NCBI GenBank assembly: GCA_016800925.1
Contig: JABCPU010000001.1
Coordinates: 248,001-312,000, forward strand
Source of the DNA: Suillus spraguei
Taxonomy: Eukaryota; Basidiomycota; Agaricomycetes; Boletales; Suillaceae
DNA length: 64,000 nucleotides
Direction of reading: 5' to 3'
The notes below the pieces were generated by a model that did not search any database, had not been told where the DNA came from, and saw only the letters and a list, made by a program, of their open reading frames with translations. Within the stretch, counting starts at the first letter, position 1. Every line of letters starts with the position of its first letter. A program made the translations under genes and the position numbers. This document shows, piece by piece, positions 1 to 13,000 of the stretch.

Positions 1-3000
1 CGCGTCACTATTTGGACTTGTGAGTTTCATCGTCCTCGCACTGAGATGGCATTGAACATTTTGTGCAGTATCAATCAATACGTTCGTCTCTTCAACGAGA
101 AACGTGATGAACTCGAGGAGCAACAACGCCATCTGCATGTTGGTCTCGACAAGCTAAAGGATACCGTCACTCAAGTCGAGGAGTTGCGCAAGAGCTTGGC
201 CATCAAGCGATCTCAACTGCAAGCGAAAGATGCTGAAGCCAACGAGAAACTTAGGCGCATGGTTGCAGATCAACAAGAAGCCGAACAGAAGAAAACTGCT
301 TCAATAGAGATCCAAGCGCCCTTGTCGAACAAGATAAAAACATCGCGCAACGTCGCTCCGTTGTCATGGCAGACCTAGCTGATGCGGAACCAGCTGTCCT
401 GGATGCCCAGTCTGCCGTTAGCAGCATCAAGAGGCAGCATCTCCAAGAGGTCAGAACTATGGCGAACCCTCCTGAAGCAGTAAAACTTGCCATGGAGTCC
501 GTGTGTACCCTGCTGGGACACAAAATTGACAACTGGCGTACTGTTCAGGGTATCATTCGTCGGGATGACTTCATTCAGAGGATCGTCAACTTTGACACCA
601 ATAGTCAAATGACGAAGCCCCTTCGCGAGCTGATGAAAAGGGACTTCTTGAGCCGACCTTCGTTTAACTTCGAAACAGTGCAGCGTGCGAGTAAAGCTTG
701 TGGTCCCCTGGTGAAATGGGTTCTCGCTCAAGTACGTTTCTCCGAGATTCTCGACAAGGTGGAGCCCTTGCGCAATGAGGTCCAATCACTGGAGTCGCAG
801 GCAGATATGACAAAGAAACAAGCCTCCCAGATCATTACCATTGTCGCCGAGTTGGAGTCCAAAATCGCGACCTATAAAGAGGAGTATGCATTGCTTATCA
901 GCGAGACTCAGGCTATCAAATCGGAGATGGAGCGTGTGCAGAGCAAAGTGGACAGGAGCATGAAACTTCTTGAAAGCTTGTCATCGGAGAAAGGTCGTTG
1001 GGAGTCGGGAAGTCGCACATTCGACGCAGAGATGAGCACCATCGTTGGTGATGTCCTACTTTCAGCTGCCTTTTTAGCTTATGGCGGCTTCTTCGATCAA
1101 CATTATCGCGAGGTCATGTGGCAAGAATGGTCAAGCCATCTTCACGAAGCAAGCATCAAGTTCAAGCCAGAGCTTTCGCTCACAGAGTATCTATCGACTG
1201 CTGATGATCGCCTGAGCTGGCAATCGAAGTCACTCCCATCGGACAATTTGACCACGGAGAACGCAATCATGTTAAAACGATTCAATCGCTACCCTCTTAT
1301 CATCGACCCCACAGGACAAGCCACCACATTCCTTCTCAACGAATACAAGGACCGTAAGATTACTGTCACCAGCTTCTTGGATGAGGCGTTCCTCAAGGTC
1401 CTTGAAAGCGCTCTTCGTTTTGGCAATCCTTTACTTATTCAAGATGTCGAACATCTTGATCCCATCCTGAACGCTGTGCTGAACAGGGAAATCCGGAGAA
1501 CGGGTGGTCGTGTTCTCATCCGCCTTGGCAGCCAGGATATCGACTTCTCTCCTTCGTTTACCATGTTTTTATCCACTCGCGACCCCTCCGTCGAGTTCTC
1601 CCCAGATATCTGCAGCAGGGTAACGTTTGTCAACTTCACCATGACGAGGAGCAGTCTCCAGAGTCAGTCACTAGACCAAGTTCTCAAAGTCGAACGTCCG
1701 GACACTGAGCGCAAGAGAACTGATCTGATGAAGGCTCAAGGAGAGTTCCGACTTCGCCTTCGCACGCTGGAAAAGTTACTGCTGCAAGCTCTCAATGAAT
1801 CAACAGGTAATATTCTTGACGACGACAAAGTCATCAGTACTTTGGAGACCCTCAAACGAGAGGCTGCGGACATTACCCATAAGGTCGAAGAAACGGATAT
1901 CGTCATGAAGGAGGTTGAACAAGTGACTGCGGAGTACCTGCCTCTAGCACAGGCATGCAGTTCCGTCTTTTTCATTCTTGAGCAACTTAACCTGGTCAAC
2001 CACTTCTATCAATTCTCGCTGCGGTTCTTCTTGGACATATTCGACTATGTTTTGCATCACAATCCCAATCTCAAGAACGTATCCGACCATCATCGCCGGC
2101 GCGAGATCCTCCTCAACGACTTGTTCCTAATCGTTTATAAGCGAACTTCTAGAGCTCTTCTTCATCGTGATCATGTGATGCTCGCTGTTCTTCTGGCTCA
2201 AGTCAAGCTCCGCGGAATGGAAGAGATCAACGATGGACTGGAATTCCTACTGGAGAGCGGGCAAGGCGTTGCAGTTTCTACAGCTCCTTCAACGGAGCAC
2301 CCTACCCCTTCGATACTGACGCCAGATCAGATGATGCACTTAGAGAGCTATGCCAAACAAACCCTATTCAAGCCAGTTCTTAACAACGTCTTGGAGCATC
2401 CAGATGATTGGATTCCTTTCCTGCAATCGAGTAGTCCTGAATCTATCGTTCCAACGCCCTGGGAACCCAATACGCGTGAGTGACTACACATTTCCATTGT
2501 GGGCGACCACTGATCAGATTGCAGCTGCTGTCGAAGCACTGCGTTCAATGCTGATTGTCAAGTGCCTTCGGCCCGACAGACTATTGCAATCCACGGCTCT
2601 ATTCGTTCAAAATGTGTTCCAGAGCGACCTCTCATCCGATTTAGACCTGAGTGCTATGGTCGCGAATGAGGTGCCAGCGGCGACTCCTTTGGCCCTTGTA
2701 TCGGTTACGGGTTATGATGCCAGTTACCGCGTAGAGAACCTCATCCAATCTACCGGTGCACGTTCCTCCTCAGTGGCCATGGGTTCTCAAGAAGGTTTCA
2801 CGTTGGCAGACCAAGCAATTGCAGCAGCATCCCGTCAAGGGACGTGGGTCCTTCTGAAGAACGTGCATCTCGCTCCTACGTGGCTAGGACAGCTGGAGAA
2901 GAAGCTTCAAACGTTGAATCCTCACCGAAACTTCCGCCTTTTCCTGACCTTAGAGGCGAATCCTTCCATTCCTGTAAACATCTTACGCCAATCACGCATC

Positions 3001-4684
3001 ATCATGAATGAGCCTCTGCCAGGAATCAAAGCAAATCTCCTGGATTCACTTGGATCCATAACGCCACAGCGGCTGGCGCAAGGTCCATCAGAAAAGATAC
3101 GCCTGTACTTCCTATTGGCATGGTTCCATGCCGTTGTCCAAGAGCGTCTCCGCTATGTCCCATTAGGCTGGAGTAAGACTTACGACTTTAACGACTCAGA
3201 TATGGCCTCGGCTTTCGGAACCATCGACACCTGGCTCGATGCAGCTGCTAAAGGACGAGCAAACATAGACCCAGCAAACATTCCTTGGGATGCTCTTAGA
3301 ACGTTAATCAAGCAGTCCGTCTACGGAGGGAGAGTTGACAGCGATTTTGATCAGCGCATTTTGGACGCCTTTGTTGACAAGCTCTTTACACCTGCTGCAT
3401 ACAACGTCGACTTCGACCTCGTTCCGACCATCAGTGAAGACCATGCGCTTGAAGCTCCTGATGGCACCAAGCTAGAGCATTTCTTGTCCTGGGTTCAACG
3501 CCTACCTGATCGCGAACCACCTGCATGGCTAAGCCTTCCTCCGACTGCAGAGCGTGTTATTGCTGTAGCGCAAGGTATGCAAGATACATCTACTTCGCAC
3601 ATCTCTGATTGTTTCGTATTCAAGGTAATGAACTGCTTGGTAAATTGCGCAAGATGCGGACTCTAGCGGATGATGACGAGCTTGGGAGTGCTGCTGGTCC
3701 CTCGAAAAGCCAGACCTCGCAGCAACCTGCATGGATGCGTAACCTTCACGAGCGATGCCGTGAGTGGCTTACGCAACTGCCTTCAGTAAGTTTCTTTGAT
3801 AGATTTATTGTCCGCATGTTGCTCATCGCTCTATTTTAGACATTGAATACATTGCCAAAGCAATCCAATGACAATCCTGATCCTCTCTATCGTTTGTTCT
3901 TCCGGGAGGCCTCGATCGGACGCAAACTTCTCGACCAGGTTTGCAAGGACCTGGCGGACGTGGTGAAGGTATGCGATGGGGAACTGAAGCAGACAAATCA
4001 CCTGCGAACTTTGATGAGCTCCTTGACAAAAGGTTCTTTATTGCTGCTTTTCCTTCTGCATCGAATACTGATGCATATCAGGAACTATTCCTTCTCACTG
4101 GAGGAGATACAAAGTGCCAAAGGCCATGTCCGTGTCAGAGTGGATTCCAGATCTGGCCCGTCGATTGTCTCAGCTCGATGGTATAACAAGTGTGCAACAA
4201 AATCTTTCCAACGTAGAGGTGTGGCTTGGTGGACTTTTCTTCCCCGAAGCATATATCACAGCGACCCGTCAAGCTGTGGCGCATCGCAAACGGTGGAGTC
4301 TTGAAACGCTTCATCTACGCCTTGACATCGGCCAGATGAACGATCCTAGTGCATTCATCGTTGATGGTGCGTCATTTTTTTTCCCTTTTCTTTTGCCAAA
4401 CTCAAACAACGTCTGTAGGTCTTATTCTGGAGGGCGCTGCTTGGGACGCCGAGAATGAAAAGTTGGTTCTCAATGACGGGCAGGCTGTCCGACTCAATGC
4501 CTCTCAAATTCGCTGGGTGCAAGACGAGTCGGATAACGAAGAAGAGCCCAACGACCTAGTCACGCTGCCAGTTTACCTTAACAATGATCGCAGTGATGTG
4601 ATGTTTACGGTGGATCTGCCATTCGATAAACGTTCAACGTCGCTGGTAGCAATGAGGGCTGTTTGTCTCACCGCAAGGGGTTGA
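1..4684 (+). CDS. Cytoplasmic dynein heavy chain, C-terminal part (5' truncated by window)
   Basis: Motor subunit of cytoplasmic dynein, which walks toward microtubule minus ends. Exons read: 1-19, 69-2475, 2525-3574, 3625-3785, 3840-4032, 4082-4366, 4419-4684 (introns 49-54 nt). The ATG at 46 lies inside the first intron and is not a start. In order: stalk coiled coil CC1 (Q/E/K-rich, about 69-480), microtubule-binding tip (about 490-750), CC2 (to about 1000), AAA5 ([11 protein letters not shown] near 1070; PLIIDPTGQ near 1290), AAA6, and the C-terminal domain ending in a conserved [14 protein letters not shown] tail, stop 4682-4684. One anomaly: near 318 the frame moves by one base, as if one base were missing in the stalk (IEIQA to [12 protein letters not shown]). 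There is no room for an intron there. Dynein is normally an intact gene, so a sequence error is the likelier cause. Confidence 0.95.
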
Positions 4685-6295
4685 GCGCTCGAGCAGTGAC
4701 CTAGATTCTAATCATTGGCATACACAATGTACCATACCCATATCATAATACCATTCCTTCTTCTGTATTTCCGTATTTTATGGCAATCATAGACTACATA
4801 ATTTGATTTGCCTTTGTAACAATGTACGACCGTATCCCCCATACCCACACAACGCACAACAAAATGTGATGCAAGGCACTCATGATCTTGCATCTACACA
4901 TGCTCCATACATATTACAAGAACGAAGGCCCAAAGAGCAGCCTGAGTACGAATGAGAGAATAGAATTGCATAGATAACCACACAAGGTATGTGTAAGCCT
5001 GGCGGCTCGTCGGTGGGGAGGTCCATGTACAATAAATATCATGCACGCCGATACTAAGTGATCGTGCATGGGCAGAAATACTTCAGGGGGAATTCTACCA
5101 GAAAAAAATGGCAGAAAGGCGATTGGCGGCAGATTGGCAAAATTTGGTAGAATTATTTCGTATTCTAGAGTGGTTGTGACGGGTGCACGGAGGCTCTGAG
5201 AGAAACATATATTATTCACTCCTAAGTACAAAATAAGGTTTGGCTGTCACTCAGAATCCCTTATCTGCAAGGCCTTTCGACGAAGAGGTGTGCGACATAC
5301 ACATGAGAACTTCTAGGGATTCATTTTGCTAGACGGCGTAGATGTTAACAACGACATCTGTACTTTCTTGCGGCATTCTATCAAAGAGTCGCTATTCCGA
5401 TGTCCCTACCTATTGGAGTCAAATGTCCATGGGGCAATGATGTTTGACTCCAACAGATATATATAGTGAATGCACCTCTCCAATTGTATACTCAGATCAT
5501 CACTGAAAACACTAGTGTTTTCCAATTTTCAGTTTCCAATTTCCAACTTGCTCTTTATATTGCCAATCATCATGGTGCTGATTTAGATGAGGAGCAGCAG
5601 GAAAAGGAGGTATCCAGAAGCTTATGCTGGTGGCACCCCCTAATATCCCGTTGATCCCATACGACGCTACCCATCGCTATTAGAAAGACATTGAGGGAGG
5701 CTCTCATATTCGCCTCGTCTTACAGGCTCAAACCCCATCCTATAATCACTGTCGTCACGGGAGTAGTCATACTGTCAACCGTTTCCAGGTGCCCGAAATT
5801 GTCGTTGATTGAGTTTTTAGCGAACAAACTCATATACGATGAAGTGATCCCGTTGTCATCGTGTATAAAGAAAGGCTTTCATCGTTAAGCACGCCAGAGG
5901 AGTTCCCATAATTAGTGCCTCTGATGCTGAATGCTAAGCTTTCAGTATTTCACCTTTTGCTGTTACGGTTATGCAGGCGGCAGTCTGACCATGTTACACT
6001 CTGACAAAGACCTGGAGATCTTAGTTGCACCAAAGTAGTAGTGGCTGAGTGACGCGCACCTACTATCTGACGTACCTCTTTGAACTATTGAAAACTTGAT
6101 GGTGAACCAAAAACACGACAGACTGTCACTGATCAGATCGATCAAGCACATTGAAAGATAGACTAAAGTAGAGATTAAGCATGCAGCATGATCATGATAT
6201 CAGGTGTATACAGTAAGGTATCAGAGACATCAAGTCGACATCTATTCTAAGGTATAGGTATCACTTACAGAGCTATGTCAGAATTTGCTTTTTAG
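4685..6295. other. Gene-free spacer between convergent genes
   Basis: About 1.6 kb between the 3' ends of dynein (+) and the old yellow enzyme (-). It is AT-rich with only short overlapping ORFs of no recognisable family. I see no repeat, TIR or RNA gene. It presumably holds both 3' UTRs, but 1.6 kb is long for convergent neighbours here. Confidence 0.5.
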
Positions 6296-7554
6296 TTACT
6301 GACTGTTCTCCGGCGCAAAGGGCCAATCCGAATAACCTTCCGGTGTAGAATTACCGGCCATGTACCATGTCGCTTGGTCACCCTGCTCAAGCGCCAGATC
6401 CTTTAACAGGCGGAATGGAAGATCAGGCTAGGGAAGAGGCGCGCGTCAGTCACCACCAAGTCTGAGAACAAATGACTCACGTTTGGCATAAACAACCTCC
6501 CAAACCCGATAAGGCCGCCTTTGTTGTCTGCCGTCTCAATTGCGCTATTCCGGGTATGCCCGTTTGTGCTGATAAAGGTGCTGCCTTCAACCCCTTGCCA
6601 GATCTCACGGATGGAATCGCTGTTTATTTCAGCAGTGATTTCATCAGGCATCGGCTCTACCACGTGGATGTATGCAAGTTTGTGTTTACGCAGCTGCTCA
6701 ACCACGTAGGAGAACTGAGGTTTGGGGTCTGCCATTCCCATACCTCCACCGCAAATAAGTCAAATAACGATCGGCGGTATTTAATGATACACGTACCACT
6801 CACTGTCCCCCACGGGCTGATTCGGAACCCCGTCCTCTCAGCACCAACCGCTTCCACAACCGCATCTGTTACTTCTACTGCAAACCTTGCACGATTCTCT
6901 ATGCTTCCACCGTATTCATCCGTGCGCTCGTTGCTGACGTCTTGCATGAACTGGTCGATCAAGTAGCCGTTCGCGCCGTGAATTTCAACGCCATCGAAGC
7001 CAGCTCGAATGGCACTTTTGGCGGCAGCAGCATACGTGGCAACGTACTCTTTAATTTCATCCGTGGTAAGTGCACGTGGCGTGCCTGTCCTTCTTTCGTA
7101 GGGGATGGATGAGGCGCTAATGTACGGACTATTGTTCTCTTTGGCAAGAACGTCTATTTCTGCAGTGCGGCCAAGCGCCCAGAGTTGTAGGAAAATAAAA
7201 GAACCCTTCTCGTGAACTGCTTCTGTTACCTGCGATCCGGCGCGTGAGTGTCTCATCCAGTAAAATCATAAGCTAGACACAATATACCTTTTTCCATGCC
7301 TCCACATGGGCGTCAGTGTATATCCCAGGGATATTATTATAACCACCAGCTTTCTGAGATATGACTGTAGCTTCTGAGATAAGCAGAGTGCCAGGGGTAG
7401 ACCCTCTCTGAGCGTAGTACGTTGGTGCTTCTGGACTTGGGACATGTTCTGCGTTTGCACGTATACGGGTGACTGGGGCAAAGACAACGCGATGCTGCAA
7501 CTCCATGTTGCCTACGCGGATGGGGGAGAAGAGTGCAGAGGTCGAGGAAGACAT
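6296..7554 (-). CDS. Old yellow enzyme family NADH:flavin oxidoreductase
   Basis: FMN-dependent ene-reductase that reduces activated alkenes using NAD(P)H; cytosolic. Splice model: complement(6296-6427, 6481-6743, 6797-7229, 7288-7554), three introns of 53, 53 and 58 nt, 364 aa, in the usual range for fungal OYEs. The N-terminus SALFSPIRVGNMEL and VVFAPVTRIRA are the typical first beta strands. HGANGYLIDQFM carries the His/Asn pair that binds the substrate carbonyl, and RTDEYGGSIENR is a family hallmark. GLIGFGRLFMPNPDLPFRL is the C-terminal FMN phosphate-binding region. Start chosen at MSSSTSALFSP, the only Met before the conserved strand. No signal peptide is seen. The physiological substrate cannot be read from the sequence. 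Confidence 0.93.
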
Positions 7555-8803
7555 GGTTATCTATTGCAAACTTGTAGAAAATACTTGAATGTTGATTCGA
7601 CAGACGGCCACGTCGTTTTATAGCCAGCTTTCCCTTCGCTGAGCATGGCTGACTGAACAAGGATGAATTTATCAGGCTGGGCCATCCGGGTATTCGGGAA
7701 GCCCTCAGTGTACGATGTGTGCCTGGATGAATGGCGAAAAGAACTGAATTAAGCGGATTACAAATATTATTCAGAACAGTGCGGCTGTTGCCCATCATGA
7801 TGTTAATAAGGTCTGTAGTCTATGAATTAACCGGATTTTGACAGACAGACAAAATTTTGACAATGACTTCCTTCGCGATTTTGACCGATATCAGCAGACG
7901 TTGAGCGAAGCAAGCCAGAACTTCACAGTGCTTTTTGCTTCCTGACTGCTTCAACACCAGGGATCATTTCCGTCCAAAAATGCTTGATCAGGTGGTGACT
8001 GAGGTAAACCCGGGCCAGCATGCCGCTCTTGTTCCCATCTTACTCTTGGTTTGAACCAGCTCCCGATGGAGATGTTTCGCTTGAAATGTCTTTCTCCCGG
8101 CTTCGGCAGTCAAAACCGATACCTCTCCTAGTCGCGGGGGATAGTCGACCATTTACCTCATTCAAGTTGGCAATAACGTATCTACCCTCCTTTAATACTA
8201 CTGTCCCCACTTCGAACAGGCTGTTCTGACGATGATGCTTTGAATCCACGTGGCACGCACTACTTACTACAAACGAACGTTGATCAAAATTAACGTTAAG
8301 TCTTCAATAGCTTCTGTTTCGCGAAGGTCGAGGTGTTTTGTGTAACGTGTTTGTCATTGGTGCGCTTCAAGGAACACCAAGCCCACCAGTCTCGGATTGA
8401 AAGAGCTGGGTGATCGGTCCATCACTGGACTAGTCATAGTGCAAAATATATTGCTATCGCAAGCTAAGACGTCGCACTGGACCAGACTAAACCTCCAATG
8501 AATGAGGAATGAAAGTGTTTGACTTGAGTCCGAATTGCCGACTCGGATTGTCCGAGCGAGAACTCATTCACCCAGACCGCAGGAATCGACTTTGAAAGAT
8601 TGTCTGCCTCGGTCGTTCATAATGAAGAAGCGCATCGGTCTTGCATTTGTTCAGCTTTTTGACATGAATGCCCCATTGTCATCCAACCATGGATGACCCT
8701 AGGCCAGCAAAGTTTATGGAACGTTTCACAGCCTTGCCGCATGGAATAAACGTGAGCCGCCGGCACTAGCCTTGAGGCATAAGGTTTTGAGGGTGTAATT
8801 AGC
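7555..8803. other. Intergenic region, promoter side of the OYE gene
   Basis: About 1.25 kb upstream of the OYE gene. Only short ORFs without family features are present. I see no clear repeat or RNA gene. It should contain the OYE promoter, since it lies between its start and the next gene. Confidence 0.4.
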
Positions 8804-9676
8804 TTGTTATGCATGCGATCGCAGAGGAACAAATTGAGCAGACATACTATGCCCTCCAACTTGAACTTCATCATGGCCGCCCTCCCACCTTCAAGTTTGA
8901 CTATCCTGTTACTTTTACACATCCCACTTGTTTACTCCTCACTGCCAAACCTCATTGTCACCACACTCGTGATCAGCGACTCACCATCGGGCGACAGCAC
9001 CAGAACATTATGGGAAATCATCTGGAGTTGTGCTGCGACTCTGTTTGCGTGCACATGGACTGCAATTCACCCAAACATCATCCCGAGCATGGACGAGGGG
9101 AAATTCACTGTCATCTCTCGTCGCCTAGGCATCATGACGATGGCGCTGATCGCCCCAGAACTCATGATTACCTGGGCCACTGCACAGTTCCTAAGTGCTC
9201 GTAACGCTGCAAAGGCTTTCAATGATGCCTTTGGTACGCAACTTCATCAGGCCCACAGCAACCATCCAGATATGGTAGAGAGCACAGCTACATTGCTTGG
9301 TAGATCTCCAACATCAGATGGAAGGAACAGGCCACAACTGGGCGCTCTGGCAGGCCATAATTTTAGAGGTTGGTTACCTGCTCAGCATTTCAGTGTCTTG
9401 ACTAACAGATGTCCCACAGGATGGACTGTAACACATGGTTTTTTTTTGCATGGATGGGTGGATTCATGCTCTACACCAACGATTAGCCGCAAGTGACTCT
9501 CACACCCGACGAACTTCCTCCGTGCAGATGCCCATCATCGTAGAAGCAGACATAGAAGATCGAAGCAAGGGCGATGCATTATTCAAAGGCATTGCCGTTC
9601 TTCAGTTGGCATGGTTCGTCCTCTAGCTTGTCGTCCGTTGTGTTCAGAATCTTCCGACGACACTACTTGAACTCCG
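8804..9676 (+). pseudogene. Relic of an agaricomycete integral membrane protein family
   Basis: Recognisable blocks of a large basidiomycete membrane-protein family of unknown function: TLWEIIWSCAATLFACTW, AIHPNI, ALIAPELMITWA, WTVTHGFF, MGGFMLY, and DRSKGDALFKGIAVLQLAW. An intron with donor near 9369 and acceptor 9419 joins FRG to WTVTHG. The gene is broken in three places. A nine-T run (9439-9447) puts the next block out of frame. TAG at 9484-9486 interrupts LYTND/PQVTLTPDEL. Another TAG follows WFVL at about 9624-9626 where the family normally continues (LVVRCVQNLPTTLLEL is still readable). Two in-frame stops plus a shift make a pseudogene more likely than sequence error. Confidence 0.75.
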
Positions 9677-10541
9677 GTGTGTATTATGATACTGATACAG
9701 CGCTTCTATAAAATCTTGTCCTAAACCTTTCAATAGGACTACCCTCAGTACGACGCCAACATCTAGAAGCTATGTGACATCCAGCCCAGCCCCAAATTCC
9801 CCGACGACCACCAGGCTATTTCGATGACTTGCGAAACGGTGTTCATGTGTGTCATTAGTGTTGTTCGTCAACTCTTGTCACGTGTATTAATCATTCACCT
9901 TTCTTTTCTGCCAGTCTCAAACCACTAGTGAAACAACCGAACTCCAAGACGAGTCAATGTTTTTTGTGCAGTCATTGTTTGGTTGGCGGTCAGACCGTGA
10001 CAAGACGAAACGACACAGCAGCAGCAAAAAAAATCGCAAGGCAAAGTACATGCACGAGCTTCAGCCTTCCACTTCCACTGCGCCACCTTCTGCTTATACT
10101 ACGCCGAGTGCAGCACATTAACCGTAACCCATCCCATTATGCGCTCGACTCGTGCCTTTTCTTTTCTTTTCTTTGTCGCGCATCTCCCCCGCGCACCAAT
10201 GATCCCGTGAAAATCCTGGGCGGACGCTATCATGTGTAGTGTAGCGCCAGGTTCGTGGACATGGTCGAAGACAAAGGTGGTGAATCGGTATGGACTGACA
10301 ACACGTTAAGACAAACCTGTTGTAATCCAAAAGTTGCTGTCCGTTACGGTGAGCTCAGGTGCTCCAACGTGTTGGATGGGATGTAATCCAACACAACATA
10401 ACTTTGAGTTTCTTTTGTTGACGGGCATACGACTTAAGCGCGTGCAAAATATGTTTGTTGGCATGATATATATTGCAACTCTGCAATTCTGTATAATACT
10501 TTTACTTGACTCGTCAGCAAGATCCTCGTCGCATGCGCCCA
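9677..10541. other. Intergenic stretch with no recognised gene
   Basis: Between the membrane-protein relic and the 3' end of the aspartic protease. It contains a pyrimidine stretch (ttttcttttcttttcttt near 10160) and short unremarkable ORFs. The first 100 nt may hold the decayed last exon of the relic. No gene is supported. Confidence 0.4.
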
Positions 10542-12172
10542 CTAAGAATTGATGCGTCCACCATCCGAAGAAGTTCCGTCAGAACGAAGTTTAGACAAAT
10601 CGTACAACGGCGGAAGGTTCTTCAAGTTCTGAGTGCGTTGTTCTTGGAAATCCTGATAAACCTGATCCTTGTTTGACCTCGAGAGGAATTGGATCGAAGC
10701 ACCCTTGTCGTCGTCATTATTGGATGTGAGATTACCAAAGTTGAAGCTACATTCGTAAGGTCAGCGCCAGGGTGGATACATGCCAATAGAATGAACTTAC
10801 ACAGAGTAGACGTTGCGCATGAATACATCGCCAAGCAAAAAATCCATATCGTCTGTACGCGACAGTTGCGGACGGAATGCGGAGGTGCAAACGGTGTATT
10901 GAGTACTGCCGTCAGTAAAAATTGCCGGCCTCGTCAATTCGAGAGGGTTGATGGGCAAATAATCGTTGCTGAGGGGTTGATCAGTAGATATTCAAGATTA
11001 AAGCACTGGAATCACGAACCCGAATGAGAAAGACAGATTTGCCTGGCCTAAACACGGTACGATCCAGAAATCTTGTCCATTGGTTTGTATATGAACCGAT
11101 CCACTGATGGCGCCGTATATCGCATCCACAGCGTCGGAGGGAATATTAGCTAAACTGGTTCCGCTGTCGATGAGAGAAATAGCAGTCCCCTTCTTTGCTC
11201 CCTTGACTGCTGACTTGAGTGCCACGTCGTGGCCATTGACCTGCATGCCCGATAGCGTGATGGTCCAGCGCGATGACTTTGAAGGCGCAAGGGGGTATTT
11301 AGGTGTCCCGGAGACATCCTTGAATCGTGGGTCGTATTCTCCAATCGTGATAACGCCTCCAGATGTATTTTCATTATCAGTTGTGCGCTCGAGGGCCAAA
11401 GCCATAAAATTCGGTGTTGACGGATTTTGTTCAAAAATGTTTGCCATTATAGGGCGGGCAGATTTCTTCTTGGTTTTCTTCTCGATCATGGATAGAGATA
11501 TGAAGCCGAGGCCGAGAATTCCATCAGTGGCTTGCTCGTACGTCTTGTCAACATTTAAAAATACTAAAAATGATAAGCAGAGGTGGAAGGAAGGTTTGAC
11601 AAGGATCACCTTGATTTTGCACATGATAAGTTCCGAGTTGAACAGCGGTGTAAGCGATGTTTCCCGAGGCTGAACCAAGTCCATATGTGAGGTTAATACT
11701 GTCGGATGTCTTGCTGTTAATCTTGATTTGTTGACCAGTGACCCACTTGCGTCGATACAATTGGTTTCTGACTTGAACTTCAAAACGTAATATTGCTCAC
11801 TAGATCGCTGGACCCTGTATCGAGCACCAGGTTAAAATCTAGGCCAGAAAGGTTAGTGAATGTAGCCCCTAATAGGATGCACTACTTGCCATGTCCTCCT
11901 ACGTTGACCTGCCCAAGGTACTACATGAAGATTAAACACATGTTTGTGACCGAGTTTGCAATGCATATACTCACCTCCAAGTCCGATTCACTAGTAACTG
12001 AAATAAGTGACCCAAAAGTTGTGTTCGTGGCGTCGTTTGTCGGTTTGTAATAAGCATCAAAATAAAATCCAATCGAACGGTCGTCCCTAATGATGGCGAG
12101 GGCATTGCTTTCCAGAAGCTTGCCACAGACGATGAGAGCGAAGGCAAAAGTGGAGAAGTGCGTTGAGGACAT
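10542..12172 (-). CDS. Secreted pepsin-like aspartic protease (peptidase family A1)
   Basis: Acid endopeptidase with two catalytic aspartates, predicted secreted. Splice model: complement(10542-10746, 10801-10968, 11020-11563, 11610-11745, 11801-11838, 11890-11920, 11975-12172), 439 aa, all junction phases consistent. A hydrophobic N-terminus (HFSTFAFALIVCGKLL) serves as signal peptide. First active site DTGSSDLWV is created by the 11746-11800 splice; second is DSGTSL. ATDGILGLGF and the Y-flap region TYGLGSASG are typical. The intron 11839-11889 is GC-AG (donor GCAAGT); using it restores GGHDFNLVLDTG, whereas a GT donor breaks the frame. There is no C-terminal GPI signal. Exons of only 31 and 38 nt encode the segment before and through the first active site. 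Confidence 0.95.
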
Positions 12173-13000
12173 ACTCGCTATGTTGAATCAATGAATGTTG
12201 AAAGATGATGAATGTCAGATATTCGTTTATCGGATTATAAAGCATCAAAATATGACTGTTATGGTCGTTATCCGAGTCCCCAATGACGTAGGTCTGTTGA
12301 TTCTACTGAATTGATTTAGTGTATGACGTCGTCACATTTGAGAACTTCTGAGACATTGCGAGTGTGGCCGCGGAATCATCAAAAGTGAGGTACTTTGATA
12401 ATTTTCTTTCTTGGCGATCGCGAGAAAGCATTGAACTATTCAATTCATGACAGCTTGAGGAATATGGCACATCCAACAGGCCGATACAAGTGGTAGAAGA
12501 GGCGTTTGGCGAGAATTACAATTCGGACTGGAGCGTCACAGGTGACAGAAAGGGCGAGACTACTAAGTATGAACCCGAGCGGTCCATACCAAGGTTCTGA
12601 TAGTTCGTGCAACATTCTATACAATCAAAATATATGAGTTTATGCAATAATACCGGGGAGCAAGCACTGGATAATTCACGCATAATCCGCCTTGCAGACT
12701 TTTGCCATCTTCCCATTTATGTCTACGCCGACGAGAGCGAACAGAAGGGTGTCCCAGATTCAAATATTCCACTTCATCGATTTAATTCTATGTTGAAAGT
12801 ACGCGCCTTCACAGCAATATTCACACATAAAATATCGGTTTTCCTAAGGATCCGATTAGCATTTCTTTACGTTCTATTCGATATCACCAAAAAAGGAAAC
12901 AATATCTGACTGTCGTTCCGTCGCAGTGCGAACCGGTGTCCGATCGGTAGAAGGGCAGATCACATACCATTGAAGCCGAGTCGAGATGCAACTTAAGAGT
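12173..13000. other. Intergenic region upstream of the aspartic protease
   Basis: About 830 bp between the protease start (read leftward) and the 3' end of homoserine kinase. It is the protease promoter region. No ORF with family features, no clear repeat. Confidence 0.4.

Noticed and set aside
46..378. Start codon at 46 for the first ORF
   Set aside because: The ATG is inside a 49-nt GT-AG intron (20-68); the gene continues from the left edge of the window.
2350..2525. Frameshift in dynein near 2480
   Set aside because: A 49-nt intron at 2476-2524 gives EPNTPAVEALRS in frame.
8804..9204. Two overlapping plus-strand ORFs as separate genes
   Set aside because: Only one frame carries the membrane-family blocks; the His/Cys-rich ORF is its shadow.
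10118..10330. Small secreted protein or RNA gene
   Set aside because: No conserved features, low-complexity pyrimidine tract, no splice logic.
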